From: Anaerolineae bacterium
Lineage (GTDB): Bacteria > Chloroflexota > Anaerolineae > J102
Assembly: GCA_015493675.1 (NCBI GenBank)
Contig: WGCR01000550.1
Coordinates: forward strand, 1-43,041
Reading direction: 5' to 3'
Length of the DNA stretch: 43,041 bases
This document shows, piece by piece, positions 16,217 to 25,142 of the stretch (within the stretch, counting starts at the first letter, position 1; each line of letters begins with the position of its first letter). Under the pieces are notes generated by a model, which saw only the letters and a list, made by a program, of their open reading frames with translations, searched no databases and was not told where the DNA came from. Both the position numbers and the translations under genes were made by a program.

Positions 16217-17533
16217 ATGACGACGATACGCACTCGGTTTCAGATGCTCATACAGCGTTTGCGGAGCGGCAGCTTCTTGGGCAATGTGTTGATTCTGGCG
16301 GGAGGCACGGGCCTGGGACAACTCATCGTGGTGCTGGCCACGCCCGTGCTGACGCGCATTTATGAGCCAGCGGAATTTGGCGTCTTGACAGTGTTTGTTT
16401 CTATCATGGGGCTGATGATCGTTGTTTCGGCGTTGAGGTATGAAATCGCGATCCCCCTGCCAGCCTCACCCGTCGCCGCCATCAACCTGACAGCGTTGAG
16501 CAGCCTGATTGTGGTGGGAATGAGCATTCTTTCAGGCGTCATCCTTTTCTTTTTCGGCGCTGCATTGGCCCAACGCCTCTCAGTTCCTCAGCTTATACCC
16601 TATCTCTGGTTTTTCCCAGTGGGATTGCTCACCGGCGGACTATTCCAGACACTGAGCTATTGGCACATCCGTCAGCGTCAGTTCAAGCGCCTGACGCAAG
16701 CAAAGGTGGGGCAGAGCACAGGCATGGTAGGCGGCCAGCTACTGATGGGCGGGCTAAAATTCGGCGCCGTCGGTCTGGTGGGAGGCTACGTGCTGGGTCG
16801 GATTGTAGCCGGGGGACAACTCCTCTATTCCATGATTCGAGACAGCCGAACGCTGTTTGGAGATATCCACTTCTCCAATATCAAAAAATCGGCCAGTCGC
16901 TATCGTCGATTTCCGTTGATTTCGAGCTGGTCGGCTTTATTGAACCAGGGGGGCTTGCAAGCTGCGCCTTTGTTGTTGGCTGCGTTCTATGGCGTGCAGG
17001 TAGCGGGCTGGTTCGGGCTGGCTCAACGTGTGGCCGGCATCCCGCTCACACTAATCGGACGGTCGGTCTCACAAGTCTACCTGGGCGAAGCCTCTCGCCT
17101 GCACAATGAAAATCCTGCGGCCATGCGGCGCCTCTTCCTGCGGACCGCGTCAAAACTCTTCCTTTATGTCGGCATCCCGCTGATGATTGGCGGGCTGATT
17201 GCCCCCTGGATTTTTGGATTTATCTTCGGGGAGCAATGGCGCATCTCGGGTTGGTACATCGTCGCCCTCCTGCCCATGTTTTTGGGCCAAATGGTGGTGA
17301 CTCCGCTATCACAGACTCTGAATATCCTGGAAAGGCAGGACTTGCAATTGATCTGGGATTTTTTCAGGATTCTTGTTGTTGCGTCAGCCATTGCCATACC
17401 TTACTATTGGTTCCGATCCGAGACGTTATTCACGTTAGCATTTTACAGCGTTGCCATGTTTAGCATGTATGGAATTTTATTCTTGATGATGTATCGGCAA
17501 TTAAACATTCTCAAACCGATTCCGGAATCATAG
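16217..17533 (+). CDS. polysaccharide flippase 1 (Wzx/MOP family)
   Basis: The 438-residue polytopic membrane protein has about twelve hydrophobic helices, starting with GNVLILAGGTGLGQLIVVLATPVLTRIYEPAEFGVLTVF. The TRIYEPAEFG element between helices 1 and 2 is typical of polysaccharide biosynthesis proteins of the MOP exporter superfamily, which translocate undecaprenyl-diphosphate-linked repeat units across the cytoplasmic membrane. It follows the acetyltransferase by 9 bases and precedes polymerase 1. A second flippase of a different subfamily lies at 27713. Confidence 0.9.
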   Translation: MTTIRTRFQMLIQRLRSGSFLGNVLILAGGTGLGQLIVVLATPVLTRIYEPAEFGVLTVFVSIMGLMIVVSALRYEIAIPLPASPVAAINLTALSSLIVVGMSILSGVILFFFGAALAQRLSVPQLIPYLWFFPVGLLTGGLFQTLSYWHIRQRQFKRLTQAKVGQSTGMVGGQLLMGGLKFGAVGLVGGYVLGRIVAGGQLLYSMIRDSRTLFGDIHFSNIKKSASRYRRFPLISSWSALLNQGGLQAAPLLLAAFYGVQVAGWFGLAQRVAGIPLTLIGRSVSQVYLGEASRLHNENPAAMRRLFLRTASKLFLYVGIPLMIGGLIAPWIFGFIFGEQWRISGWYIVALLPMFLGQMVVTPLSQTLNILERQDLQLIWDFFRILVVASAIAIPYYWFRSETLFTLAFYSVAMFSMYGILFLMMYRQLNILKPIPES

Positions 17534-17548
17534 GTCAGGGTTGAAATC

Positions 17549-18862
17549 ATGCCTATCATGGGAGATCACATCAAAGCCCGTCTTTATAACCGCTACTTGT
17601 GGCTGGTCGTCGGCGCTTTTATCATCTATCGCATTCTGCTTGATATTCTGTTTTGGCAAGGACAATCATTGTTTCAATATCTAATTGGGAAAATGAATGT
17701 GGTTCCCTGTAGCTTATTTGCCATCAGCTATGCAATGTTACTCGCCATTCTGCTGGCGGGGCCGATCAGGGTGGAGCGAGCGTCAGAATTTATGTATTTT
17801 ATATTTTTGACAATGCTCTATATTCCCATTTCATCGGTTTACGCCATGACCAACGGTGACGCCTGGGGCTACGTTGCCATTACATTGGCGTTTTTTATCT
17901 ACGCAATATTTGTAAAAAATATCGATTTTCGATTTTCTTTGCCACAAATCAAAATAAAAAGATATTATTTGCTTCTATATGCTATCCTTGCAGCTCTTTT
18001 ATTGGCGCTTGTAGCAAAATTTGGAATGGGATTCAAATTTCTCTCCTTGCTGGATGTTTACACTGTCCGCGCACAATACAAAGAAAATGCGAGCCGCTTT
18101 ATTGGATATGCCATCAGTTGGCTTGGGAATGTCCTCAATCCGTGGCTGTTCGCCAGAGGATTATTCAGAAAAAACATCAGCCTTGTGCTTATTGGAATCA
18201 TTATCAGTTACTATCTCTATTCGATCACTGGTTTCAAAAGCGTTTTCTTTTCTTTGTTCTTTGTGTTCATTGTGTTTGTTCTAACTCGGTATTTTCTGCG
18301 CTTCTATCAGTTGGCCTTCGTGGGATTGCTTGATGTTATGTTGATGGGCTTTGTTATGGGGAATCTGTTCAAATCACATTTTATGATGATTTTGACCAGT
18401 CTGTTTGCACGTCGCGTTCTGATGACGCCGGGCCTTTTATATTGGCGCTATATCGATTTTATGAAAACGCATCCCCTTGATTATTTTGCCCAGCATCTGC
18501 CCATCAGTTTTTTCCTGCAAAGTCATTATGAAAAATCTATCCCATACATGATTGGTGAGTATACAGGAAACGTTGGAACCCACGTCAATGCCAGTGTTTT
18601 TGCCGATTCAATTGTCAATTTAGGCTATTGGGGCATTTTTCTCATCTTGGTTTTTCTTTTATTTTTCTCTGTCCTGGCTGATATTGTTTCATACAACAAA
18701 CACAGAGAAATTGTCTATTCGATCCTGATTATGCCGATATTCGCCATGGTGAACTCTTCCATTTTTACGGCATTGTTAAACCATGGATTTCTCTTTGCAC
18801 TTTTGATCATCTACCTACTACCTACAGAACAGCATGAGTCAATTCCCCCAACCACTACCTAA
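17549..18862 (+). CDS. polysaccharide polymerase 1 (Wzy-like, polytopic)
   Basis: The 437-residue membrane protein has roughly ten to twelve hydrophobic segments and a large loop near 280-340 (RRVLMTPGLLYWRYIDFMKTH, then GNVGTHVNASVFADSIVNLGYWG). Wzy polymerases are recognised by topology and context more than by motifs; lying between a flippase and glycosyltransferases, this is very probably the repeat-unit polymerase. Base composition is much more AT-rich than its neighbours, common for wzy genes and consistent with horizontal exchange. An in-frame ATG at 17558 is an alternative start. Its 3' end overlaps the next gene by 29 bases. Confidence 0.75.
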   Translation: MPIMGDHIKARLYNRYLWLVVGAFIIYRILLDILFWQGQSLFQYLIGKMNVVPCSLFAISYAMLLAILLAGPIRVERASEFMYFIFLTMLYIPISSVYAMTNGDAWGYVAITLAFFIYAIFVKNIDFRFSLPQIKIKRYYLLLYAILAALLLALVAKFGMGFKFLSLLDVYTVRAQYKENASRFIGYAISWLGNVLNPWLFARGLFRKNISLVLIGIIISYYLYSITGFKSVFFSLFFVFIVFVLTRYFLRFYQLAFVGLLDVMLMGFVMGNLFKSHFMMILTSLFARRVLMTPGLLYWRYIDFMKTHPLDYFAQHLPISFFLQSHYEKSIPYMIGEYTGNVGTHVNASVFADSIVNLGYWGIFLILVFLLFFSVLADIVSYNKHREIVYSILIMPIFAMVNSSIFTALLNHGFLFALLIIYLLPTEQHESIPPTTT

Positions 18863-19961
18863 AATCATCCACCTTACTTCGGTTCATTCCCCCTTCGATA
18901 CGCGCATTTTCTACAAAGAATGCGTCTCATTGGCCCGAGCCGGGTATGATGTCACGCTGATCGCTCCCCACGAGCAGTCGGAGACGGTTCACGGCGTAAA
19001 AATCCACGCTGTGCCCAAGCCCGTCGGTAAAAAGCAGCGAATGAAGCAGACTATCTGGCAGGTGCACCGGGCGGCGTTGGAAGAAAATGGCGATCTCTAC
19101 CATTTTCACGATCCTGAATTGATTCCCATAGGATTTCTGCTGAAAGCAAGAGGCAAAAAGGTTATCTTTGATATTCATGAGGACGTCCCGGCGCAGATTC
19201 TTGAAAAAGAGTATCTGAACCCCGCCTGGATCAGAACCTTTATTTCGGCTGGCTTCAGGTTTTTAGAGTGGATGAGCGGCGTCTTTTTTGACGGCATCAT
19301 CAGCGTCGTGTCCAAGGTGACAAACAAATTCCCGGAACAAAAATCCATTACACTTCCCAATTATCCGATCCTCGATTTCATCGATGCAGTTGCTCCCGCC
19401 AACATCCAAAAACAACATCCTGTTATCATTTATGCCGGAGGACTCACAAAAATTCGGAGTGCAGTCGAACTGGTTCAATCGGCAGGGAAAATCGATGACC
19501 AGGCCGAACTATGGCTGCTGGGAAAATGGGAGTCTGAAGCCCTCAGGGAAGCGTGTGAGCAGCTACCAGGCTGGGAGAAAGTCCGGTATCTGGGCTTCAA
19601 ATCATTGCAGGAAACATACGGTTATCTAAAAATTTCTGACATCGGCCTTGCTGTTTTTTATCCTGTGTTCAATCACCTGATCGCCTCACCGAATAAAGCA
19701 TTCGAATACATGGCCTGTTCACTCCCCATCGTCATGTCTGATTTCCCCTACTGGCGGAAGGCGTTCGACGGCGCTGCTATTTTTGTCGATCCTCAGGATC
19801 CAGAGGCCATTGCCGGGGCGATTCAATATCTGCTCGATCATCCGGATGAAGCCAGACGCCTGGGCGAAACCGGGCGGCGTCTTGTCGAGAAAAAGTATTC
19901 CTGGGAAACAGAAGTTCCAAAACTTTTGGCGCTTTATAAACAAATTCTGGGAGAAGCGTAA
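18834..19961 (+). CDS. family 4 glycosyltransferase
   Basis: The 375-residue GT-B enzyme has an N-terminal acceptor domain (IIHLTSVHSPFDTRIFYKECVSLARAGYDVTLIAP, with YHFHDPELI) and a C-terminal nucleotide-sugar domain with SPNKAFEYMACSLPIVMSDF, where the retaining-family glutamate lies. The DTRIF-KEC start is a distinctive subgroup found in capsule and O-antigen clusters. It overlaps the polymerase gene by 29 bases, suggesting translational coupling, and the next GT4 starts 6 bases after its stop. Donor sugar unknown. Confidence 0.88.
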   Translation: MSQFPQPLPKIIHLTSVHSPFDTRIFYKECVSLARAGYDVTLIAPHEQSETVHGVKIHAVPKPVGKKQRMKQTIWQVHRAALEENGDLYHFHDPELIPIGFLLKARGKKVIFDIHEDVPAQILEKEYLNPAWIRTFISAGFRFLEWMSGVFFDGIISVVSKVTNKFPEQKSITLPNYPILDFIDAVAPANIQKQHPVIIYAGGLTKIRSAVELVQSAGKIDDQAELWLLGKWESEALREACEQLPGWEKVRYLGFKSLQETYGYLKISDIGLAVFYPVFNHLIASPNKAFEYMACSLPIVMSDFPYWRKAFDGAAIFVDPQDPEAIAGAIQYLLDHPDEARRLGETGRRLVEKKYSWETEVPKLLALYKQILGEA

Positions 19962-19967
19962 AACAAC

Positions 19968-21191
19968 ATGCGAATTCTTTATCTCAGTCAGTATTATTCT
20001 CCTGAATTCGGGGCGGCCGCGGCCCGGGCCCGTAGCATGTCCCGTTGGCTGGCCCGCTTCGGGCATGAGGTGACAGTAGTCACAACCCTTCCCAACTATC
20101 TTCTGGAAACTATTCCGGAGCCATATCGGGGAAAAAGGTGGATGCAGGAAGAGATGGATGGCGTGCAGGTGTATCGCGCCTGGCTCTATACTTCTTCCAA
20201 GCGCGATAATTGGCGACGCATGGCCAATTATCTCAGTTTCATGCTGTCATCCTGGTGGCATGGGCGCGGGCTGCCCGGACCATTTGATGTGGTGATTGCT
20301 TCATCGCCTCCGCTCTTTCTGGGCTTGACTGGCGTTGCTCTGGCCCGACGCTTTCGCGTCCCTCTGGTGTTCGATGTGCGCGATATGTGGCCGGAAATTG
20401 CGGTGAAACAGGGGATAATCAAATCAGGATCGCTGATGGAGCGCACATGGAGAGCTATGGCCGATTTCACCTACGATCGATCCGCCGCCATTGTGCCCGT
20501 AACGACTGGCATAAAACAGGATATGATCGCCCGAGGATTATCGCCGGAAAAAATCTCCCTGGTTCACAATGGCGTCGATCTGGAACAGATTCAGGAGAAC
20601 GCGCATGATTTGCGTAATGAATTGGGATTAGGCGAGAAGTTTGTGGCGCTCTTTGCGGGTCTTATCGGTGTCATGCAAGAAGTGAGTGTCATTGTCAATG
20701 CAGCCCTGCTGTTGAAAGATCATCCCAACATCCAATTTCTTATCGTTGGTGATGGCGTTGAGCGGGACAAAATCGCAAAACGCCTGCAAACCCTCCAACT
20801 GAAATCGGTTACACTGCTCCCGCGCCAGCCCCGAGAGCGCATGCCGCACTTTCTCAATACAGCAGATGTGTGTCTGGCCACACTGTCCAATGCCGGGGCC
20901 AGTGATGCAGTTCCTCTCAAGATGCTGGAAGGCTGGGCTTACCGAAAGCCAGTGATCATCACATCCTCAGGCGTAGGCGCTCAACTGACAACAACCTGGG
21001 AAGCCGGTCTGGCCACGCCGCCGGGCGACGCGCGGGCGCTGGCAGACGCCATCCTGACGCTGGAGGCGGATCGGGCGTTGCTCAAACGCATGGGGGAGAA
21101 CGGACGCCGCTGCATCGAAGAAAAGCTGAACCGCGAAGCGCTGGCCAGGGCGATGGAGCAGGTATTGACAGGAGTAACAAAACAGAAGTAA
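19968..21191 (+). CDS. family 4 glycosyltransferase, WbuB-like (copy 1)
   Basis: The 407-residue GT-B enzyme starts MRILYLSQYYSPEFGAAAAR and has VTTLPNYLLETIPEPYRGK, VFDVRDMWPEIAVKQG and VHNGVDLEQI, the pattern of the WbuB subgroup, which includes putative L-fucosamine transferases of O-antigen clusters. The C-terminal domain ends with PLKMLEGWAYRKPVIITSSG, including the donor-binding glutamate. A related gene at 36768 sits next to the UDP-L-FucNAc trio; this copy is next to polymerase 1. The L-FucNAc specificity is inferred for either copy. Confidence 0.85.
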   Translation: MRILYLSQYYSPEFGAAAARARSMSRWLARFGHEVTVVTTLPNYLLETIPEPYRGKRWMQEEMDGVQVYRAWLYTSSKRDNWRRMANYLSFMLSSWWHGRGLPGPFDVVIASSPPLFLGLTGVALARRFRVPLVFDVRDMWPEIAVKQGIIKSGSLMERTWRAMADFTYDRSAAIVPVTTGIKQDMIARGLSPEKISLVHNGVDLEQIQENAHDLRNELGLGEKFVALFAGLIGVMQEVSVIVNAALLLKDHPNIQFLIVGDGVERDKIAKRLQTLQLKSVTLLPRQPRERMPHFLNTADVCLATLSNAGASDAVPLKMLEGWAYRKPVIITSSGVGAQLTTTWEAGLATPPGDARALADAILTLEADRALLKRMGENGRRCIEEKLNREALARAMEQVLTGVTKQK

Positions 21192-21315
21192 GGCCATCAC
21201 GGGGGGATGCAGGATGACTATGGGAGATTTTGAATTTCGCTGGCTGACGCGATACGAAATGTCTCTCCGGCAGCGTCTTGATAATTAGACGCAAGAACCA
21301 AAATCTCTCGCATCA

Positions 21316-21345
21316 TTGCGGGAAAGAAGGTCATTGCACTATACT
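21316..21345 (+). promoter_or_regulatory. candidate promoter for the large sugar-1-phosphate transferase
   Basis: TTGCGG (21316-21321), an 18-base spacer and TATACT (21340-21345) form a reasonable sigma70-type promoter in the 212-base gap after the WbuB-like gene. The predicted start of transcription is about 50 bases upstream of the ATG at 21404. Confidence 0.35.
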
Positions 21346-21403
21346 CATCTCTGTGCACCGCTGCACCCGGTCTTTCCCTTTTCGCTCTTTGCTTGCGTTC
21401 CAT

Positions 21404-22867
21404 ATGGAAGTCACTTATCGGGATATCGCCTCCCACGAAAAAAAACACAAAGGCGGACTTTCGCTTCAATTTGCGGAGAGAAAACTGTTGCTATTGGTGG
21501 TGGATCTGGCGATCCTGAATGGGGCCTTGCTGCTGATGCTTTCATTCTGGCCCGCGCCGGTTTTTGCCCGCATGTTGGAGCGACTCCCCCTCTTTGCAGT
21601 TCTGCTCTCGATCATCTGGTCGGTGGTCAGCGTCTTTTTCAATGTATATGATCTGGCCAAGGCTGCCAGTGCGGTGCATTCCATCTGGGCGGCGGATACA
21701 TCAGCCATCATCACACTGACTCTCTATATCCTGATCCCCTATCTGACGCCCGTCCTGCCCGATCGACGCACTCAAATTGCGATCTTGTTTTTGGCTGCCG
21801 TGGGCGGGATGACTCTGTGGCGATTCTTGTACGCCACGGTATTCACGCAGCCATCCTTTTGCCATCGGGCATTGGTCATCGGCGCCGGATGGTCTGGAAA
21901 AACGCTGGTGGAGGCGATTCAGGAAACCGCTTCCGAGACCGGCAATCCCTACCTGGGAACCGGTTATGAACTGCTGGGCTTCGTAGATGATGATCCAGCC
22001 AAACAAGGGAGCGACGTGGAAGGAACGCCGGTGCTGGGAGCCGGAAAAGATCTGCTTCGGCTGGTGCATGAATTGACTCCCGATGAGATCATTATCGCCA
22101 TCACTCATTCCCAGCGCATCAACCCCGATCTGTTCCGTGAGATCCTTGCCTGTTATGAAATGGGAATTCCCATCACCACCATGGCGGCGCTGTATGAGCG
22201 TATGACCGGCCGGGTGCCGGTGCAACACGCGGGGCAAGATCTGACAGTATTGCTACCCATCACCCGACCTTCCGGCTTCCGATTCTACTTGGCAATGCGC
22301 CGATTGCTGGACATCATTATTGCGCTCCCCGGCATCGTCATCGTACTTCTGCTGACGCCTGTGGTCTGGCTGGTCAATCAAATGACCAACCCCGGTGATG
22401 TATTCTACCATCAGCAGCGCATCGGCAAGGGAGGCAAGCCCTTCAGGATTATCAAATTCCGGTCCATGATCATGGATGCGGAGAAAGAGACAGGCGCGGT
22501 GTGGGCGCAGGAAAAAGATGAGCGCGTCACGCCCATAGGCCGTTTCCTGCGCAGCACCCGCCTGGATGAGCTGCCCCAATTCTGGAACGTACTGAAAGGA
22601 GAGATGACGCTCATTGGCCCCCGGCCCGAGCGCCCCGAGATCATCGATCAATTATCAAATGAAATCCCCTTCTACGACCTGCGCCATGCTGTCAAGCCCG
22701 GCATCACCGGCTGGGCGCAGGTGCGCTATCGCTACGGGGCTTCGGTGAAAGACGCTTTTGTAAAGCTGCAATATGACCTTTATTACATCAAACATCTGGG
22801 GCCTTTTATCGATTTTTCTGTTTTTATCAAAACAATTCAGGTCGTTTTGGGAATGAAGGGACGATAG
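21404..22867 (+). CDS. undecaprenyl-phosphate sugar-1-phosphate transferase (large, WbaP-type)
   Basis: The 487-residue polyisoprenyl-phosphate hexose-1-phosphate transferase starts repeat-unit assembly by moving sugar-1-phosphate to undecaprenyl phosphate. Four N-terminal membrane helices (beginning KLLLLVVDLAILNGALLLML) lead to a Rossmann-like cytoplasmic domain (HRALVIGAGWSGKTLVEAI), then a reentrant helix (LLDIIIALPGIVIVLLLTPVVW) and the catalytic domain with FRIIKFRSM, the essential LDELPQFWNVLKGEMTLIGPRPERPE and KPGITGWAQV. The frame is open 42 codons upstream, but the ATG at 21404 (MEVTYRDIASHEKK) leaves a normal N terminus. The donor sugar is not evident. A second, minimal enzyme lies at 37987. 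Confidence 0.92.
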   Translation: MEVTYRDIASHEKKHKGGLSLQFAERKLLLLVVDLAILNGALLLMLSFWPAPVFARMLERLPLFAVLLSIIWSVVSVFFNVYDLAKAASAVHSIWAADTSAIITLTLYILIPYLTPVLPDRRTQIAILFLAAVGGMTLWRFLYATVFTQPSFCHRALVIGAGWSGKTLVEAIQETASETGNPYLGTGYELLGFVDDDPAKQGSDVEGTPVLGAGKDLLRLVHELTPDEIIIAITHSQRINPDLFREILACYEMGIPITTMAALYERMTGRVPVQHAGQDLTVLLPITRPSGFRFYLAMRRLLDIIIALPGIVIVLLLTPVVWLVNQMTNPGDVFYHQQRIGKGGKPFRIIKFRSMIMDAEKETGAVWAQEKDERVTPIGRFLRSTRLDELPQFWNVLKGEMTLIGPRPERPEIIDQLSNEIPFYDLRHAVKPGITGWAQVRYRYGASVKDAFVKLQYDLYYIKHLGPFIDFSVFIKTIQVVLGMKGR

Positions 22868-22886
22868 GGGTATAATTTGTCCAGCG

Positions 22887-23058
22887 ATTTTATCAAGTAA
22901 CTATACAGGTATCCCACACAACGCTTTGCTACGAAGGCGCGAAGGTTTAAGAAGACACGAAGAAAACCTTCTATTTTTCCCTTCGTGTCTTTGTGCCTTC
23001 GTGTCTTTGTGGTTTTTGCCTCGATATGAAAGGGTAGGTGTATAGTCACTTTATCAAT
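22887..23058. mobile_element. MITE-like element with imperfect terminal inverted repeats
   Basis: Non-coding DNA of about 170 bp is bounded by imperfect inverted repeats sharing AAGT-(A/G)-ACTATACA (left, about 22895-22907; right, complementary at about 23039-23051). Inside are a second pair of inverted segments rich in ACGAAG/CTTCGT (about 22934-22966 against 22981-23003), so the whole could fold into a long hairpin. The internal CTTCGTGTCTTTGTG phrase looks like a dispersed intergenic repeat of a kind found in several phyla. No transposase is present. Boundaries are approximate and no target duplication was seen. Confidence 0.45.
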
Positions 23059-23446
23059 TGCAACGCGATGGGCCCGTGGTGATCTGATTTTGCACACGCA
23101 TACGATCAAGGTACGATTTCCGTCGCTCGCTATAGATTTCGACTGTTGCAGCTTCGAGCTCCGGTCGGAATTGTGTACGCCCTGAACAATCCGATCTCGG
23201 CTTCGGTATCGGAAAGGCGGAGCATGGACGGCGGAAAGAGGCGCCAACGCCCTTTTTCCCAGCATTCGATTCTCACCGTTCCTTTCTGGCTTGCCCGGAC
23301 GCCCGGGAGCGGAGATGCAGGGAGGATTACGAATCCGGCGGATTTTGCCAAACCAACCGCCTTACAATCCCCGATTGCATAACAAGAACCGATGCAGCTT
23401 CCAATCCAATCCCAAAGAGTCTCCTTTCTCAACGCCATCACTTCCG
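23059..23446. other. intergenic stretch without a recognisable gene
   Basis: Between the MITE-like element and the second oxidoreductase are nearly 390 bases in which no convincing gene, hairpin terminator or RNA gene is seen. A minus-strand reading frame (23130-23459) and a plus-strand frame running into the oxidoreductase both lack ribosome sites and family-like sequence. It probably holds the promoter of the following gene. Confidence 0.5.
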
Positions 23447-24466
23447 ATGACAAACGCAACCTTCCATATCGCCGTAGTCGGCCTGGGCCATTGGGGCCCG
23501 AACCTGGCCCGGAATGTCAACGCCCTGCCCAATGCCCGGCTGCACACGCTCTGTGACGCCGATCCGGCGCGCCTTCAGAGCGTAGGCGCCCAATATCCCG
23601 CCGCCCGCCAGACCGATGATTTTGAAAGCGTGCTGGCCGACCCCGAAGTAGACGCGGTCGTGCTGGCCACGCCCGTGCACACCCATTTCGAACTGGCCAG
23701 CGCCGCGCTGCGGGCGGGCAAGCATACGTTCGTGGAAAAGCCCCTGGCCCGCACCAGCGACGAGGCCCGGAAGCTGGTGAAGCTCGCCGACGCCGAGGGC
23801 CTGATTTTGATGGTCGGGCATGTGTTCCTCTACAACGCAGCGGTGCGTCAGGTCAAGCACTACATCGATTCAGGCGAGCTGGGCGACATCTACTACATCT
23901 ATGCCCAGCGCCTCAATTTGGGCATCGTACGCCAGGATGTGAACGCACTGTGGAATTTTGCTCCCCATGACATCTCCATCATCAATTACTGGCTGGAGGG
24001 GGCACCCGTACAGGTGGATGCGCACGGTTATGATTATTTGCAGCCGGGCATCGAGGATGTCGTGTTCATGAATCTGGCATACGCGGGTGGGCAGGCCGCG
24101 GCAGTGCATGTGAGCTGGCTGGATCCCAACAAGGTGCGGCGAATGACGGTAGTGGGCAGCAAAAAGATGGTCGTCTACGATGATGTCAGCCCGGATGCAA
24201 AAATCAAGCTGTTCGACAAGGGCGTGGATCGCAAACCGGGGCATGGCCTGGGCAGTTACGCCACCTTCGGCGAGTTTCAGTTACTACTACGCGCGGGCGA
24301 TCTGCTCATTCCCAAGATCCGATTCACCGAGCCGCTGCGAGCCGAATGCCAGGCCTTCGTGGATGCCATACACACGGGCGAGCCGCCCCTGGCCGACGGG
24401 CGCAATGGTCTGGCTGTTGTGGAAGTGCTGGAGGCTGCGGATCGGGCGATGAAAACAGAGAAATAG
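23447..24466 (+). CDS. Gfo/Idh/MocA oxidoreductase, second paralogue
   Basis: The 339-residue protein has IAVVGLGHWGPNLARNVN at the N terminus, TFVEKPLARTSDEARKL (active-site EKP), VGHVFLYNAAVRQVKHYI and WNFAPHDISIINYWL. It shares its layout with the protein at 14586 (for example RLxLGxxRxxxNxLWxFAPHDI and VVGSKKMxxxDDVS), so the two are paralogues. It probably oxidises another UDP-sugar, perhaps for the aminotransferase at 25321. The start at 23447 (MTNATFHIAVVG) is the natural family start; the frame is open 52 codons upstream without support. The last coding bases are duplicated 737 bp downstream (25159-25189). Confidence 0.87.
   Translation: MTNATFHIAVVGLGHWGPNLARNVNALPNARLHTLCDADPARLQSVGAQYPAARQTDDFESVLADPEVDAVVLATPVHTHFELASAALRAGKHTFVEKPLARTSDEARKLVKLADAEGLILMVGHVFLYNAAVRQVKHYIDSGELGDIYYIYAQRLNLGIVRQDVNALWNFAPHDISIINYWLEGAPVQVDAHGYDYLQPGIEDVVFMNLAYAGGQAAAVHVSWLDPNKVRRMTVVGSKKMVVYDDVSPDAKIKLFDKGVDRKPGHGLGSYATFGEFQLLLRAGDLLIPKIRFTEPLRAECQAFVDAIHTGEPPLADGRNGLAVVEVLEAADRAMKTEK
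24422..24452 (+). repeat. 31-bp direct repeat, left copy (3' end of the oxidoreductase gene)
   Basis: These 31 bases encode EVLEAADRAM at the oxidoreductase C terminus and recur at 25159-25189 with one mismatch (T to C). The two copies bracket the nucleotidyltransferase gene. Confidence 0.85.
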
Positions 24467-24470
24467 AGTG

Positions 24471-24479
24471 TGGTATAAT
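24471..24479 (+). promoter_or_regulatory. extended -10 promoter element upstream of the nucleotidyltransferase
   Basis: TGG directly followed by TATAAT (24474-24479) matches an extended -10 element and starts five bases after the oxidoreductase stop. No good -35 is seen, as is usual for extended -10 promoters. It would give the cassette gene its own transcript. Confidence 0.4.
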
Positions 24480-24647
24480 CTTTCTATCGCATTTTACCAA
24501 TTCGGCCAAGACAAAATTATGCAACATCCAGTCAAGTTACAAGCCCGACGTAAAGCCTACATCAATTTGGCGAAACGACGCGTGCGTCCTGGCGCTGGAA
24601 GTGACAGAGTGTTCCTAGAGCGGCGCACATCATTGGGAAGGAGTCCG

Positions 24648-25142
24648 ATGTTGTTATCTGATATTCTCAAAAAAACGCCGTTCGTCGTCGTTGAAGGCAT
24701 CGCCACGCGTCTTTATATGCCAGAGCGGATGACTCTGGATATCGATATTTTGGTGTTGGCAACTGACCGTAAAGTTTGCGAGGAAGAATTACTGGAAGCT
24801 GGCTGCAAGAAGTTGGGGGATTTATCGATTGGCGGCGCCACCTGGGCATTACCTGATGGAACTGAACTGAATGTCATCTTCTCAGACGAACCATGGGCCC
24901 AAGAGGCGCTGGCCCATCCGGTTCTGGATGCGAGTGGCGTTCCGACTATCTCACTGCCCTATCTTGTGGTGATGAAGCTTTATTCGGGCCGGGTGCAGGA
25001 TATTGCGGATATCACTCGTATGTTGGGAGCAGCAGATGAAGATCAACTCCAGCAAGTGCGTCAGGCCGTGGCTGTTTATATGCCCGATGCATTGGAGGAT
25101 ATCGAGAGTATGATTGTTCTGGGCAGGATGGAATATGAATAA
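24648..25142 (+). CDS. AbiEii-like nucleotidyltransferase-fold protein
   Basis: The 164-residue protein opens LLSDILKKTPFVVVEGIATRLYMPERMTLDIDILV, the small nucleotidyltransferase pattern of the AbiEii/MNT class: a VVxGxAT turn followed by the paired aspartates of LDIDILV. The C-terminal YLVVMKLYSGRVQDIADITRML is also typical (K near the loop, then D-x2-D). The usual GG/GS of the catalytic turn is EG here, which may weaken catalysis. The ATG at 24648 has GGAAGGAG upstream; an in-frame ATG at 24519 has none. AbiEii-class proteins are usually toxins paired with an AbiEi-like antitoxin, but none is recognisable nearby. It is flanked by duplicated oxidoreductase ends, which suggests an inserted cassette. 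Confidence 0.7.
   Translation: MLLSDILKKTPFVVVEGIATRLYMPERMTLDIDILVLATDRKVCEEELLEAGCKKLGDLSIGGATWALPDGTELNVIFSDEPWAQEALAHPVLDASGVPTISLPYLVVMKLYSGRVQDIADITRMLGAADEDQLQQVRQAVAVYMPDALEDIESMIVLGRMEYE

Noticed and set aside
23130..23459. 109-codon minus-strand frame upstream of the second oxidoreductase
   Set aside because: No ribosome site, no recognisable family and it overlaps the oxidoreductase start; treated as non-coding.
24519..24647. Antitoxin gene or longer N terminus ahead of the nucleotidyltransferase
   Set aside because: The in-frame ATG at 24519 has no ribosome site and the 43 codons resemble no antitoxin; the ATG at 24648 has GGAAGGAG.
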